Source: Oscillospiraceae bacterium (GTDB lineage: Bacteria; Bacillota; Clostridia; Oscillospirales; Oscillospiraceae). From it: 64,000 nt of DNA. The translations under genes were made by a program, and so were the position numbers. The notes under the pieces are model-generated. The model was not told where the DNA came from. It did not search any database and worked only from the letters and a program-made list of their open reading frames with translations. The DNA is taken from assembly GCA_015067885.1 (NCBI GenBank), contig SVLO01000008.1:16708-80707 (forward strand), written 5' to 3'. Of the stretch, positions 17,439-25,765 are shown in pieces. Position 1 is the first letter of the stretch. Every line of letters begins with the position of its first letter.

Positions 17439-18317
17439 TCACATATTGGCTAAAAGCGTTTCCAGTTCCTCGCGTGTAAAGCTATACAGCTTGTCACAGA
17501 ATTGGCAGGAAAGCTCTGCCTGTCCCTGTTCTTCGATCATTTCGGACAGTTCCTGACGGCCCATACTGATCAGGGCCCGCTCCACCCGGTCACGGCTGCA
17601 GTAGCAGCGGTACTCCACGCTGTGGCGCTCCAGCACCTCCAACTCAAAGTCGGACAGCACGGCCCGCAGCAGACCCTCGGCATCCAGTCCTTCCAGCAGT
17701 GCCTTGCTCACCGAGCCGAGGCTACGCACGCCCTTTTCAATTTTTTCGATCATGCCCTCGTCCGCACCGGGCAGCAGTTGGATGAGGTAGCCGCCGGCGG
17801 CAAGGACGGACTGGTCGGTGTCCACCCGCACGCCAAGGGCGCAGGCGGTGGGGATCTGCTCGCTCTCCACGAAATACATGGCGATGTCGTCGGCGATCTC
17901 GCCGGTGAACATACCGATGCTGCCCACGTAGGGTTCCTTCATACCCAGGTCCTTAATGACGGTCAGGGTGCCGGTCTCGCCCACGGCGGTGCCTACGTCC
18001 AGCTTGCCCGGCTCGATCTCCATCAGGGCTACGTCAGGGTTCTGCACGTAGCCGCGGACGTTGCCGTGGTTGTCGGATACGGCCAAAATGGTGCCGAGGG
18101 GACCGCCGCCCTTGATTTGCAAGGTCAGGGAGCCGTTTTCCGCCTTCAGCGCGTCGCCCATCAGGCCGGCGGCCAGCAGGGCGCGGCCCAAAGCGGCGGT
18201 GGCCACGGGCAGGGTGGTGTGGATGTTGCGGGCCCGCTCCACAAGGTCACGGCCGGTAATGGCGGCGGCCTGGATCAGACCGTCGCCGGTAATTGCTCTT
18301 ACGATTTCGTCTGCCAT
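17439..18317 (-). CDS. hslO: Redox-regulated chaperone Hsp33
   Basis: This 292-residue holdase is switched on by oxidation. The N-terminal domain contains GTLTVIKDLG and VGSIGMFTGEIADD. The C-terminal zinc switch has CYC near residue 240 and CQFC near residue 272, giving the four conserved cysteines. It lies six bases downstream of a methyltransferase gene and ends eight bases before the nitroreductase start. That pairing may reflect a shared redox-stress role (inference). Confidence 0.95.
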   Translation of the reverse strand: MADEIVRAITGDGLIQAAAITGRDLVERARNIHTTLPVATAALGRALLAAGLMGDALKAENGSLTLQIKGGGPLGTILAVSDNHGNVRGYVQNPDVALMEIEPGKLDVGTAVGETGTLTVIKDLGMKEPYVGSIGMFTGEIADDIAMYFVESEQIPTACALGVRVDTDQSVLAAGGYLIQLLPGADEGMIEKIEKGVRSLGSVSKALLEGLDAEGLLRAVLSDFELEVLERHSVEYRCYCSRDRVERALISMGRQELSEMIEEQGQAELSCQFCDKLYSFTREELETLLANM

Positions 18318-18323
18318 AATTTT

Positions 18324-19073
18324 TTAGTCCTTTCTCGCTACGAAGAAAATGCGTTGCTCGTCGGGGGAGGGGCGGCGCATGGACAGCTCGCCAAACTGCC
18401 GCACGTCCCGGAAACCGGCGTTGTGCAGGTATTGGGTCAGTTCCTCGGGCGTGTAGGCGTACTCCTCGTGCAGCTCCTCGCCACGGTCCCAAAGGCCGGA
18501 CGCCTCATCTAGGGCAAAGATGTCCATGAAATAGGAACAGATGCGCCGCCGGGGGGAATAGGCCCCGCGCCACACGCAGTAAGCATCCTCGGTTTCATCT
18601 AGAAACACCTGACCGTCCATGGCCTGCAGCTTGGCGGGGGTGTTGAAATCGAAGATAAACAGACCCCCGGGCATCAGAAACAGATGCACCCGCTCGAAGG
18701 CCCTTTGCAGCTTTTTGGGATTGGTGACATAGTTGACGCTGTCCAAACAGCACACGCAGGCGTCGATAGTGCCGTACAGATCCAGCTTGTCCATACTTTG
18801 ACACAGAAAGATGGGGGGAATTGCCACAGTTTCGTCGGCCTTATCCGCGGCCTGAGCCAGCATATCCGGCGACAGGTCCACGCCGATCATCTCATAGCCA
18901 CGCCGGGCCAGCTCCCAGGTCAGGGAACCGGTGCCGCAGGCCAGGTCCAGCACCGTCTTTCCGGGTAGCTCCCGGCGGGCAAAATGCCGCTGGATGTAGT
19001 CGGCCCAGTGGGCGTAATTGACATCGCGTGTGAACCGGTCGTAGCAGCCGGCCAAAAAATCATAGCTTGCCAT
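18324..19073 (-). CDS. Class I SAM-dependent methyltransferase
   Basis: A 249-residue enzyme with motif I VLDLACGTGSLTWELA near residue 42, the acidic residue of motif II at GVDLSPDML, and motif post-II DACVCCLDSVNY. This is a Rossmann-fold methyltransferase with an added beta insertion typical of Firmicutes CypM/YqeM-like proteins. The methyl acceptor is not identifiable. Its start overlaps the end of the upstream YerC-like gene by 14 bases, implying translational coupling. Confidence 0.88.
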   Translation of the reverse strand: MASYDFLAGCYDRFTRDVNYAHWADYIQRHFARRELPGKTVLDLACGTGSLTWELARRGYEMIGVDLSPDMLAQAADKADETVAIPPIFLCQSMDKLDLYGTIDACVCCLDSVNYVTNPKKLQRAFERVHLFLMPGGLFIFDFNTPAKLQAMDGQVFLDETEDAYCVWRGAYSPRRRICSYFMDIFALDEASGLWDRGEELHEEYAYTPEELTQYLHNAGFRDVRQFGELSMRRPSPDEQRIFFVARKD

Positions 19074-19362
19074 CGGGAACCTCCTTCAGGCGGGGGATGA
19101 TGGTTTGATAGCCGTCCTCCCCATACAACAGGGCGCGGTTCACCCGGCTGATGGTGGCGCTGGAGGCACCTGTGCGGTCCAAAATGTCACTGTAGATCAG
19201 GCCCTCGTCCAGCAACAGCGCTACCTCCATGCGCTGCTCCATGGCGCGCAGCTCAGACACGGTACACAAATCCTGAAAGAAGCGGCGGCATTCATCCATA
19301 TCCTTCAAAGTGAGGATGGCCTGATACAGAATATCGTTTGGCTCGCGCGGAGGAATTTTCAT
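19060..19362 (-). CDS. TrpR/YerC-YecD family DNA-binding regulator (copy 2)
   Basis: A 100-residue paralogue of the protein at 3937-4242. The two share LKD.DECCRFF/LKDMDECRRFF, the EL(R)(S/A)MEQR core and the recognition segment TGASSATISRV. It begins an operon with a methyltransferase, hslO and a nitroreductase. Its recognition helix is nearly identical to copy 1, so the two may bind overlapping sites. The effector is unknown. Confidence 0.88.
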   Translation of the reverse strand: MKIPPREPNDILYQAILTLKDMDECRRFFQDLCTVSELRAMEQRMEVALLLDEGLIYSDILDRTGASSATISRVNRALLYGEDGYQTIIPRLKEVPDGKL

Positions 19363-19410
19363 ATTGGTCCGCTCCTTTCTGTCCGTGCAAACGCAAAAGC
19401 GTTATACGAT

Positions 19411-19439
19411 ATTTTATCAAATCAGTTTGTGAAAGTAAA
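19411..19439 (-). promoter_or_regulatory. Promoter of the YerC-methyltransferase-hslO operon
   Basis: On the minus strand TTTACT and TAAAAT are separated by 17 bases. The spacer holds CAAACTGATTTG, a short inverted repeat. An AACGC/GCGTT repeat lies in the leader at 19390-19403. Confidence 0.6.
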
Positions 19440-19501
19440 GGGGTAAATCTTTGGGGTGGGAATGAGTCCGGCAGAGGCAACATACCTGTAATTCAGAGGT
19501 G

Positions 19502-20860
19502 ATGGACGTGGCGCTGCTCGGGCGTGCGGTGGATTTTTTCTGGTTTCCCTGGTTACTGGGGGCGTTTTTGTTTACGGGACTTTACTTTTCGGTCAGAACC
19601 GGATTCTTTCAGTTGTTTGGGGTGCGCCGCTGGCTGGGGGATACGGCGGGGAGCCTCCTGCGTGCGGGACGGCGGCAGGGAAACGGGATATCCAGGCTGC
19701 AGGCGCTGACCACTGCGCTGGCCTCCACCATTGGGACCGGCAGCGTGACCGGCGTAGCGACAGCTATTTGGTTTGGCGGACCGGGGGCAGTATTTTGGAT
19801 GTGGGTCAGTGGGGTACTGGGTATGATGACCGGCTGCGCGGAGAAAATACTCGCCCTGCGATGGCGGCGAACAGATAAGAGCGGGAACTGGCGGGGCGGT
19901 CCCATGTATTACATTGCCCAGGGGCTGCACAGTCGGTTTTTAGCCGGTTGCTTTGCGCTTGCCTGTCTGGGTGGAGCGCTGGCAGGCGGCGGAATGGTAC
20001 AGACCAACGCCATCGTCCAAAGCCTTGATAGTGCCGTGGGCACCAACCGCCTTTGGGTCGGTGTCATGGTGGCTGTGCTGGCGGGGGCGATACTGATTGG
20101 TGGCATCGAGCGCATTGCCCGGGTCAGTCAGGTGTTGATGCCCGCTATGGCGCTGTTGTTCCTGGGCAGCGCCGGGGTGGTGCTGTGGCTGTGTCGGGCG
20201 CGGCTGCCCGATGCCCTGGCGTTGATTGTTAAAAGTGCGTTGACCCCCTCGGCGGGGCTGGGCGGGGTCGGCGGGTGGACTGCCATGCGATACGGCTTTG
20301 CTCGAGGAGTGTTTACAAACGAGGCGGGGATGGGTTCCACTGCCATTGCCCACGCAAATGCGGATACCGAGCAGCCCGGTGAACAGGGGATGTGGGGTAT
20401 CTTCGAAGTGTTTTTTGCTACGTTGGTGGTTTGCACTGCCACAGCGCTGGTCATTTTGTGCGCCGGTATATACGATCCAGCCACGGCGGGCGTGGATACC
20501 GATGTCGGCGTGAAACTGGCAGCGACCTCTTTTGGCCACTACCTTGGTCCGGCGGGAGAGTGGATAGTGGAGGTCAGTGTGGTGCTGTTTGCCTTTTCCT
20601 CGGTGCTGGGATGGAGCTATTATGGGCAGACGGCGCTGGAATGGCTGTGTGAAGGGCGAATGATCCGGCCGATATGGTTGTGTCTGTTTTTGTCAGCCTG
20701 TGTCATGGGTAGTGTGGTCCCCGCGGAATTGGTGTGGCAGTTGGTGGATCTGTGTTCCGGACTGATGGCCCTGCCCAATTTGGCGGCGCTGCTGTTTTTG
20801 TCGCCACAGGTATTGAAGTCCATGCGGGAATACCTAAGTCTTAGGGGAGAACGTCTGTAA
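19502..20860 (+). CDS. Sodium:alanine symporter family (AGCS) transporter
   Basis: A membrane protein of about 452 residues with some ten hydrophobic segments and the AGCS signature: ALTTALASTIGTGSVTGVA near residue 75, WRGGPMYYI near residue 130, and NEAGMGSTAIAHA near residue 275. It should import alanine, glycine or a related small amino acid with Na+. The start is uncertain: AGAGGTG directly abuts ATG 19502, which leaves little spacing, so GTG 19508 is a reasonable alternative. No terminator is evident before the next gene. Confidence 0.9.
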   Translation: MDVALLGRAVDFFWFPWLLGAFLFTGLYFSVRTGFFQLFGVRRWLGDTAGSLLRAGRRQGNGISRLQALTTALASTIGTGSVTGVATAIWFGGPGAVFWMWVSGVLGMMTGCAEKILALRWRRTDKSGNWRGGPMYYIAQGLHSRFLAGCFALACLGGALAGGGMVQTNAIVQSLDSAVGTNRLWVGVMVAVLAGAILIGGIERIARVSQVLMPAMALLFLGSAGVVLWLCRARLPDALALIVKSALTPSAGLGGVGGWTAMRYGFARGVFTNEAGMGSTAIAHANADTEQPGEQGMWGIFEVFFATLVVCTATALVILCAGIYDPATAGVDTDVGVKLAATSFGHYLGPAGEWIVEVSVVLFAFSSVLGWSYYGQTALEWLCEGRMIRPIWLCLFLSACVMGSVVPAELVWQLVDLCSGLMALPNLAALLFLSPQVLKSMREYLSLRGERL

Positions 20861-20960
20861 GGTGGAAATGCTGTACATAGAGTGGAGCGCGGAATATGCT
20901 TGCATATAATGGAGGTTTCTGTTAAAATACCCTGCAGAATGATCAACGGAGCGTGCATGT

Positions 20961-21845
20961 ATGAATCCAAGTGTGATGCGAAAGCTGGCAAAACCTATGC
21001 TGTTTGCCGCGGCAATTATATGGGGAACGTCCTTCTTTATTATGAAGAACGCCCTGGACGTGATGCCGGTGTTCACCCTGCTGGCTATCCGATTTACCGG
21101 CGGCGCGGCCCTGATGGCCCTGGTCTGCTGGAAGAAATGGCGGAGCTTTACCCGGGATTACCTTTGGCGCGGGGCCGTTATCGGCGCCTTTCTCTTTTTG
21201 GCGTACTTAATACAGACCTTTGGCCTGGAGCGCACCACGCCGTCGAAAAACGCCTTTCTGACGGCGGTCTACTGCGTGCTGGTGCCGTTCCTCTACTGGC
21301 TGGTAATGAAGCGCCGGCCCGACCGGTACAATATCCTTGCCGCAGTGCTGTGCGTGGTCGGTGTGGGCCTTGTATCCTTTGACGGTGCATTTGGCGTCAT
21401 TGCTACAGGTGACCTGCTGACCCTGATCGCGGCGGGGTTCTACGCCGCCCATATCATTGCGGTGGAAAAGGTCTCGCCGGGCAAGGATATTTATCTGCTT
21501 ACCATGCTGCAGTTTGCTTTCGCGGGCCTGTATGCGTGGGTCGGCAGTGCCTTTGAGGTCTTTCCCGCCCAGGCGCTTCAGCAGCCCGGGGTATTCCTGC
21601 CCCTGCTCTACCTGTGCGTGATGCCCACCACCGTGGCCCTGCTGTTCCAAAACGTGGGGCAGATTTGGTCCGACCCTGCCTCCGCCTCGGTGATCTTGTC
21701 CCTGGAGTCGGTGTTCGGTGTGCTGTTTTCCGTGGCCTTTGGCGAGGATACGGTCAACACCGTCATGGGGATAGGGTTCGCGGTCATTTTCGTGGCGGTG
21801 CTGTGTTCGGAAACAAAGTTCTCCTTCCTGCGAAAAACGAAATAA
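20961..21845 (+). CDS. DMT-superfamily (EamA) transporter
   Basis: A 294-residue protein with ten predicted helices arranged as two EamA repeats. The first starts MLFAAAIIWGTSFFIMK, and the second ends with SLESVFGVLFSVAFGED, a strong family marker. Members export or import amino acids and metabolites; the substrate is unknown. A weak TATAAT-like box lies at 20905-20910, but no good -35 accompanies it. Confidence 0.88.
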   Translation: MNPSVMRKLAKPMLFAAAIIWGTSFFIMKNALDVMPVFTLLAIRFTGGAALMALVCWKKWRSFTRDYLWRGAVIGAFLFLAYLIQTFGLERTTPSKNAFLTAVYCVLVPFLYWLVMKRRPDRYNILAAVLCVVGVGLVSFDGAFGVIATGDLLTLIAAGFYAAHIIAVEKVSPGKDIYLLTMLQFAFAGLYAWVGSAFEVFPAQALQQPGVFLPLLYLCVMPTTVALLFQNVGQIWSDPASASVILSLESVFGVLFSVAFGEDTVNTVMGIGFAVIFVAVLCSETKFSFLRKTK

Positions 21846-21853
21846 GCAATCGG

Positions 21854-21882
21854 GAGCGCGGTCCTATGACCGCGCTCTTTTT
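21854..21882 (+). terminator. Terminator of the EamA transporter gene
   Basis: A perfect 10-bp stem, GAGCGCGGTC/GACCGCGCTC with loop CTAT, is followed by TTTTT. Confidence 0.9.
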
Positions 21883-21884
21883 GC

Positions 21885-21912
21885 ACCTGTTTGCCCTCGG
21901 GTTCATAGCATA
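21885..21912 (+). promoter_or_regulatory. Possible sigma-K-type promoter of the cortex-lytic-like operon
   Basis: AC, 17 bases, then CATAGCATA fits the Bacillus sigma-K pattern (AC, 16-17 bases, CATAnnnTA). It lies just after the upstream terminator and about 38 bases before the first start codon. The pattern is short, so chance is a real possibility; the spore-cortex context raises its likelihood. Confidence 0.35.
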
Positions 21913-21949
21913 GGGAAACGGGCGGCCTGTGCCGCGAAGGAGGCAGACT

Positions 21950-22342
21950 ATGGCACGATCAGGCACATTGCAGGTGCGGGTATACGCATCACAGGCGGAA
22001 ATTCCGGTAACAGGCGCCGCAGTCATGGTGGCAAGCCGGGGGACGGACGGGAAGTATCAGCTTATTTCCCTGCAGGAAACGGACGACAGCGGCAACATCA
22101 AACCGGTGAAGGTGGATGCGCCGCCGGCCAGCGAAAGCACCGCGCCGCAGCAGATGGAACAGCCCTTTGCCGCCGTGGACGTGTGGGTGGAGCATCCGGG
22201 GTACGAGGTCATGTGGTTGGAGGACGTGCAGATTTTCGCCGGGCAGACCACCCAACAGCAGGTGGAGCTGAACCCGCTGGTGGCGGGGGAGAGCTGGACC
22301 GAGCGCACCGACGTGCGGCCCATCCCGCCCCAGGAACTGTGA
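21950..22342 (+). CDS. Small beta-rich protein preceding the SpoIID/PG-binding gene
   Basis: A 130-residue protein, with no signal peptide, beginning MARSGTLQVRVYASQAEIPV. The pattern LQVRVY...PVTGAAV...LQETDDSGNIKPV resembles a carboxypeptidase-regulatory or Cna-B-like beta-sandwich. AAGGAGG precedes the ATG. It is the first gene of a three-gene unit whose next members resemble parts of the clostridial cortex-lytic enzyme SleC, so it may be the counterpart of the SleC N-terminal region made as a separate protein (inference). Confidence 0.6.
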   Translation: MARSGTLQVRVYASQAEIPVTGAAVMVASRGTDGKYQLISLQETDDSGNIKPVKVDAPPASESTAPQQMEQPFAAVDVWVEHPGYEVMWLEDVQIFAGQTTQQQVELNPLVAGESWTERTDVRPIPPQEL

Positions 22343-22350
22343 GGTGAGTT

Positions 22351-23574
22351 ATGGCAATCGTAACGCCCTATATCCCCACCAGTATCACCGTCCATTTGGG
22401 CGCCCCCAGCCAAAATGCGGAGAACGTAACTGTCTCCTTTGCCGACTACATCAAAAACGTAGCCAGCAGCGAGATATACCCCACCTGGGAGCCGGCGGCC
22501 ATCCGGGCCAACGTGCTGGCGCAGATCTCCTTCGCCCTGAACCGGGTCTATACCCAGTATTACCGCAGCCGGGGGTATGACTTCGACATCACCTCCTCCA
22601 CGGCCTACGACCAAAAGTTTATCCGGGGGCGTAACATCTTTGAAAGCGTGTCGGACATCGTGGACGACGTGTTTGACAGCTATATCCGTCGGCAGGGCTT
22701 TGTGGAGCCGCTGGCGGCCAAGTTCTGCAACGGCACCACCGTGACCTGCGCGGGAATGTCCCAGTGGGGCAGTCAAAACCTTGCCAAGCAGGGGTACGAC
22801 TCCATTGCCATTCTGCGCAACTACTACGGCAACGACATCGAGCTGGTCACCGACGTCCCCCTGCAGGACCCCCGGGACAGTTTCCCGGGCCGCAATATGC
22901 GCCGGGGGGACAGCGGGGCAGACGTGCTGGTGGTGCAGGTCATGCTCAACCGCATTTCTCAGGATTACCCCGCCATCCCCAAAATTTGGCCCACCGCGGC
23001 GGTGTTCGATGCCAATACCGAGCGGGCGGTGCAGAAGTTCCAGCAGATTTTTGGCCTGACCCCGGACGGCATCGTGGGTAAGGCCACGTGGTACAAGATG
23101 GTGTCCCTCTACAATGCCGTCAACCGCCTGTCGGAGCTTGTCAGTAAAGGTCAGCGCTTTACAGCCGTCAACTTCCGTTACCCCGGCGTCACCGGCCCGG
23201 GCAGCACGGGTCAGGCGGTCAGCGCCCTGCAATATATGCTCAGCGCCATCAGCGAGTTTTACGACGTTATCCCCGACGTGGCGGTGGACGGCACCTACGG
23301 CCCGGCCACCCAGGAGGCGGTGCGCGCTTTCCAGCGGGCGGCGGGGCTGACCCAGGACGGCATCGCCGGGGAGCAGACGTGGATCATGGTCTATCGGGTC
23401 TTTGCCAGTTTGGAAAACCGCTATCTGCAAAGTCAGATCCGCTTCCCGGTGGCCACACCCACCGCTGCAACCGGGGAGCCGGTGGACTACGGCCTGACCG
23501 GCCGTATGCGGCAAAATCCCGGGCGGGAGCTTGGCTATGGGCAATCGGACGACAGGGGAGAGGTGCTGGTATGA
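22351..23574 (+). CDS. SpoIID/SleC-like protein with two peptidoglycan-binding domains
   Basis: A 407-residue protein lacking a signal peptide. Residues 1-165 are SpoIID-like (SEIYPTWEPAAIRANVLAQ, then GMSQWGSQNLAKQGYDSI and ILRNYYG), the fold tied to lytic transglycosylase activity in SpoIID and clostridial SleC. Two PG_binding_1 domains follow (about 185-255 with FQQIFGLTPDGIVGKATW, and 275-350 with FQRAAGLTQDGIAGEQTW). The expected role is cleavage or remodelling of spore cortex made in, or retained by, the spore. Its stop overlaps the next ATG by four bases. Confidence 0.8.
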   Translation: MAIVTPYIPTSITVHLGAPSQNAENVTVSFADYIKNVASSEIYPTWEPAAIRANVLAQISFALNRVYTQYYRSRGYDFDITSSTAYDQKFIRGRNIFESVSDIVDDVFDSYIRRQGFVEPLAAKFCNGTTVTCAGMSQWGSQNLAKQGYDSIAILRNYYGNDIELVTDVPLQDPRDSFPGRNMRRGDSGADVLVVQVMLNRISQDYPAIPKIWPTAAVFDANTERAVQKFQQIFGLTPDGIVGKATWYKMVSLYNAVNRLSELVSKGQRFTAVNFRYPGVTGPGSTGQAVSALQYMLSAISEFYDVIPDVAVDGTYGPATQEAVRAFQRAAGLTQDGIAGEQTWIMVYRVFASLENRYLQSQIRFPVATPTAATGEPVDYGLTGRMRQNPGRELGYGQSDDRGEVLV

Positions 23575-24137
23575 GAGAGGACGTATTTTTGCTGGGGCGG
23601 CCCATCGAGAGCCTGCAGACCATGCTGCAGCAGTTGTCTTATGGCTATAAGGCGCTGCCCTTTTTGGTGCCGGACGGGCGCTTTGGGGAGGAAATGCTGG
23701 AGGCGGTGATGGTGTTCCAGCGGGAGTTCGGTCTGCCCGTCACCGGGCGGGTGGACCCGGACACCTGGGACGAGGTGGTGCGCCGGTTTGACGCGTGGAT
23801 GGGGGAGCGGGCAAGACCGTACCCCCTGCGGGCCTTCCCGGTGCGGCCCTTCCAATTGGCGATCGGGGACCGGGACGACGTGGCGGTGGTGGTGCAGACC
23901 CTGTTCGGCATCCTGGCCGGGGTGGTGGACGGCATCGGGGACACCGCCCGGGACGGCTGGCACAGCGGCGTGTCGGTGGATAACGTGATGTGGCTGCAAA
24001 AGGTGTCCGGCCTGCCCGTCACCGGGGTGATGGATAAGGCCACGTGGAACCGTCTGGCCCGGCTCTATGACCTGCTGATCGTCCGCCGTCGGGAGCTGGA
24101 ACGGGAGGTGCCCCAAACGGCTCGTGAAAAAAAGTAA
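23571..24137 (+). CDS. Protein with two peptidoglycan-binding domains
   Basis: A 188-residue protein made almost wholly of PG_binding_1-like units: one at about residues 10-75 (MVFQREFGLPVTGRVDPDTWDEV) and one at about 95-170 (LQKVSGLPVTGVMDKATWNRL). There is no signal peptide and no catalytic domain. It is translationally coupled to the SpoIID/SleC-like gene by an ATGA overlap, so it likely helps target or regulate that enzyme on cortex peptidoglycan (inference). Confidence 0.78.
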   Translation: MREDVFLLGRPIESLQTMLQQLSYGYKALPFLVPDGRFGEEMLEAVMVFQREFGLPVTGRVDPDTWDEVVRRFDAWMGERARPYPLRAFPVRPFQLAIGDRDDVAVVVQTLFGILAGVVDGIGDTARDGWHSGVSVDNVMWLQKVSGLPVTGVMDKATWNRLARLYDLLIVRRRELEREVPQTAREKK

Positions 24138-24156
24138 AATTTTCTTCAAAAAAGAC

Positions 24157-24185
24157 TTGCAAAAGCTGAAAGTGTGTGGTATCAT
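24157..24185 (+). promoter_or_regulatory. Promoter of tRNA-Pro
   Basis: TTGCAA and TATCAT are separated by 17 bases, about 33 bases ahead of the tRNA. Confidence 0.8.
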
Positions 24186-24217
24186 AACCAAGCTGTCCGG
24201 GTAAGCCGGTCGCATTT

Positions 24218-24294
24218 CCGGGTGTGGCGAAGTTTGGTATCGCGCTTGAATGGGGTTCAAGAGGCCCTGAGTTCGAATCTCAGCACTCGGACCA
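24218..24294 (+). tRNA. tRNA-Pro (anticodon GGG)
   Basis: A 77-base cloverleaf with encoded CCA. Acceptor CCGGGTG pairs with CACTCGG; C1:G72 and A73 fit proline identity. The anticodon stem CTTGA/TCAAG encloses the loop ATGGGGT, which contains GGG. The T arm is CTGAG/CTCAG with TTCGAAT. Confidence 0.95.
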
Positions 24295-24297
24295 AAT

Positions 24298-24337
24298 AAG
24301 AACGGTAATTTTGATAGAATTACCGTTCTTATTTTTT
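24298..24337 (+). terminator. Terminator of tRNA-Pro
   Basis: A 13-bp stem, AAGAACGGTAATT with AATTACCGTTCTT and a seven-base loop, is followed by ATTTTTT. Confidence 0.9.
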
Positions 24338-24637
24338 GCTTAAATCCCTTGGGCTGTATGGGGTCGGGCTTTATATGAAAACGCCACCAAGGTGAAAATC
24401 CCTGATGGCGTATTTTTGCCGCTTTTTATGAGGCTAGCGGATAAAGTGAGCGATGGACTATCGGCAAAAAACTGCATAAAGGTGGTAGCTGATTTGTTTC
24501 TAAGGCGAGGAAATATCTATTTCGACAAGATGTTGTGATGGTTGATTTTGCGTGGTATAATACTCTAGTAGTTATTGCATAATTATCGAACGGGAAAAGT
24601 TAGCACAAAGAGAAACGCGAAGAAGGGAGTTTAGATA
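24338..24637 (+). other. AT-rich intergenic stretch with one hairpin
   Basis: No convincing gene lies here. A mismatched hairpin at 24381-24411 (ACGCCA/TGGCGT outer stem) is followed by ATTTTT and looks like a terminator with no visible gene before it. The stretch ends with the promoter of the lipoprotein gene. It may be debris from an insertion next to the tRNA, but no attachment-site repeat was seen. Confidence 0.4.
24533..24561 (+). promoter_or_regulatory. Promoter of lipoprotein gene
   Basis: TTGTGA and a perfect TATAAT are separated by 17 bases, about 75 bases upstream of the start codon. Confidence 0.65.
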
Positions 24638-25531
24638 ATGAGAAAAGTGTCAAAGTGCATTTTTATTTCAGTAATAGGAGCGACTATTTTGTTGCTGCTA
24701 GCATCCTGCGGAGCGCCGGCGGCGAAAAGCGAATCAGATATTCGTGCGGATATATCGGGAAATGACCGTTACTTTTCTGACTATAACCTCACATTAGAAT
24801 CCATGTCCGTCGTCAAAAGACAAACAAACCAAGAGGACAAGACAGATTATGTGTGGATCAGCGTGACGGCAAAAAACAATGATTTTACATACAACGCAGA
24901 TTATGAGCTGATGTATGTTCTATATAATGAGGGGTGGCTGTTAGAAAACTACACGAGATCCACATCTGATTTCACTCCAAATTATTACCCAACAGTTGAT
25001 GATGCTGCAACAGCAATCAATAATTATGCTGATGGATGTACCCTCATAAACACAGTGTCATCAGAGAAGAAAATGACATATCAGTTTAAACGGGAAGAAA
25101 CGAAATATTATTTAACCACGGAGTATAGAACAGATTTAGTTTATGAGTTTACCCCGGGTTCAGGATGGAGAGCTTCTATACATGAAACAGAATTATCGCA
25201 TAAACCAGATATTGTGGGAGAATGGATTTATCAAGACGATCTAAGGTATTTCTATGTTAATATTATCAGTGTCGAAGACGAAATAGTTACGTTGGAATAC
25301 AATCTCGAAAATGTTCACACCTCCTATAGCGAAACAACAACAAAAAAGACTACTTCTCCGGTTAGAATAGAACTCGGTGGAATACAAAGAACAGGCTACT
25401 CCATTTGCCTTGATCCATATAGCGTATATGGTAATATCCATATTTATGTTGGTGACGAGAATTATGAACTGACTGAAAGCACGGGATGTGGGGTGAGCTG
25501 TGATGGATATTTTTTGAAGAGAACTAGTTGA
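24638..25531 (+). CDS. Hypothetical lipoprotein
   Basis: A 297-residue protein with a lipoprotein signal: positively charged MRKVSKC, a hydrophobic run, and lipobox LASC, with the lipidated Cys near residue 24. The rest contains no family I recognise; it is rich in Tyr, Thr and Asp and appears to be all secreted beta-type sequence. AAGGGAG lies upstream. Codon use is clearly more A/T-rich than the surrounding housekeeping genes, which suggests recent acquisition (inference). Confidence 0.75.
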   Translation: MRKVSKCIFISVIGATILLLLASCGAPAAKSESDIRADISGNDRYFSDYNLTLESMSVVKRQTNQEDKTDYVWISVTAKNNDFTYNADYELMYVLYNEGWLLENYTRSTSDFTPNYYPTVDDAATAINNYADGCTLINTVSSEKKMTYQFKREETKYYLTTEYRTDLVYEFTPGSGWRASIHETELSHKPDIVGEWIYQDDLRYFYVNIISVEDEIVTLEYNLENVHTSYSETTTKKTTSPVRIELGGIQRTGYSICLDPYSVYGNIHIYVGDENYELTESTGCGVSCDGYFLKRTS

Positions 25532-25651
25532 AAGAGTATGTTAAACATATTTATATCCTTAAAGAGTATAGTGCAACTGATAGTTTAAGTGAAGAGCGCA
25601 ACCCACTTCACCGAATTTGCGATTCTATTAGAATATACGCACCAATACAAA

Positions 25652-25690
25652 AACGACAAGTTTCGAAAGGAACTTGTCGTTTTTTCTTTT
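25652..25690 (+). terminator. Terminator downstream of the lipoprotein gene
   Basis: AACGACAAGTT pairs with AACTTGTCGTT around an eight-base loop, followed by TTTTTCTTTT. It lies 120 bases past the stop; the stretch between carries no convincing gene. Confidence 0.8.
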
Positions 25691-25702
25691 GTTTGTTTAC
25701 CC

Positions 25703-25732
25703 TTGTCTTTTCTGCTACAACTGTAGTATGAT
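25703..25732 (+). promoter_or_regulatory. Putative promoter of the acetate-kinase-like gene
   Basis: TTGTCT and TATGAT are separated by 18 bases, about 34 bases before the start codon. Confidence 0.5.
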
Positions 25733-25765
25733 GATAGCATATAGATTTGCACAGGAGGCGCGACG

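Noticed and set aside
20870..20960. Promoter or riboswitch ahead of the EamA transporter
   Set aside because: A TATAAT-like box is present, but no -35 and no conserved aptamer-like folding could be supported.
22351..24137. Frameshift splitting one long SleC-type gene into two
   Set aside because: The two reading frames overlap by ATGA, each has complete domains, and the second begins with its own start close to a purine-rich site. This looks like normal coupling, not a broken gene.
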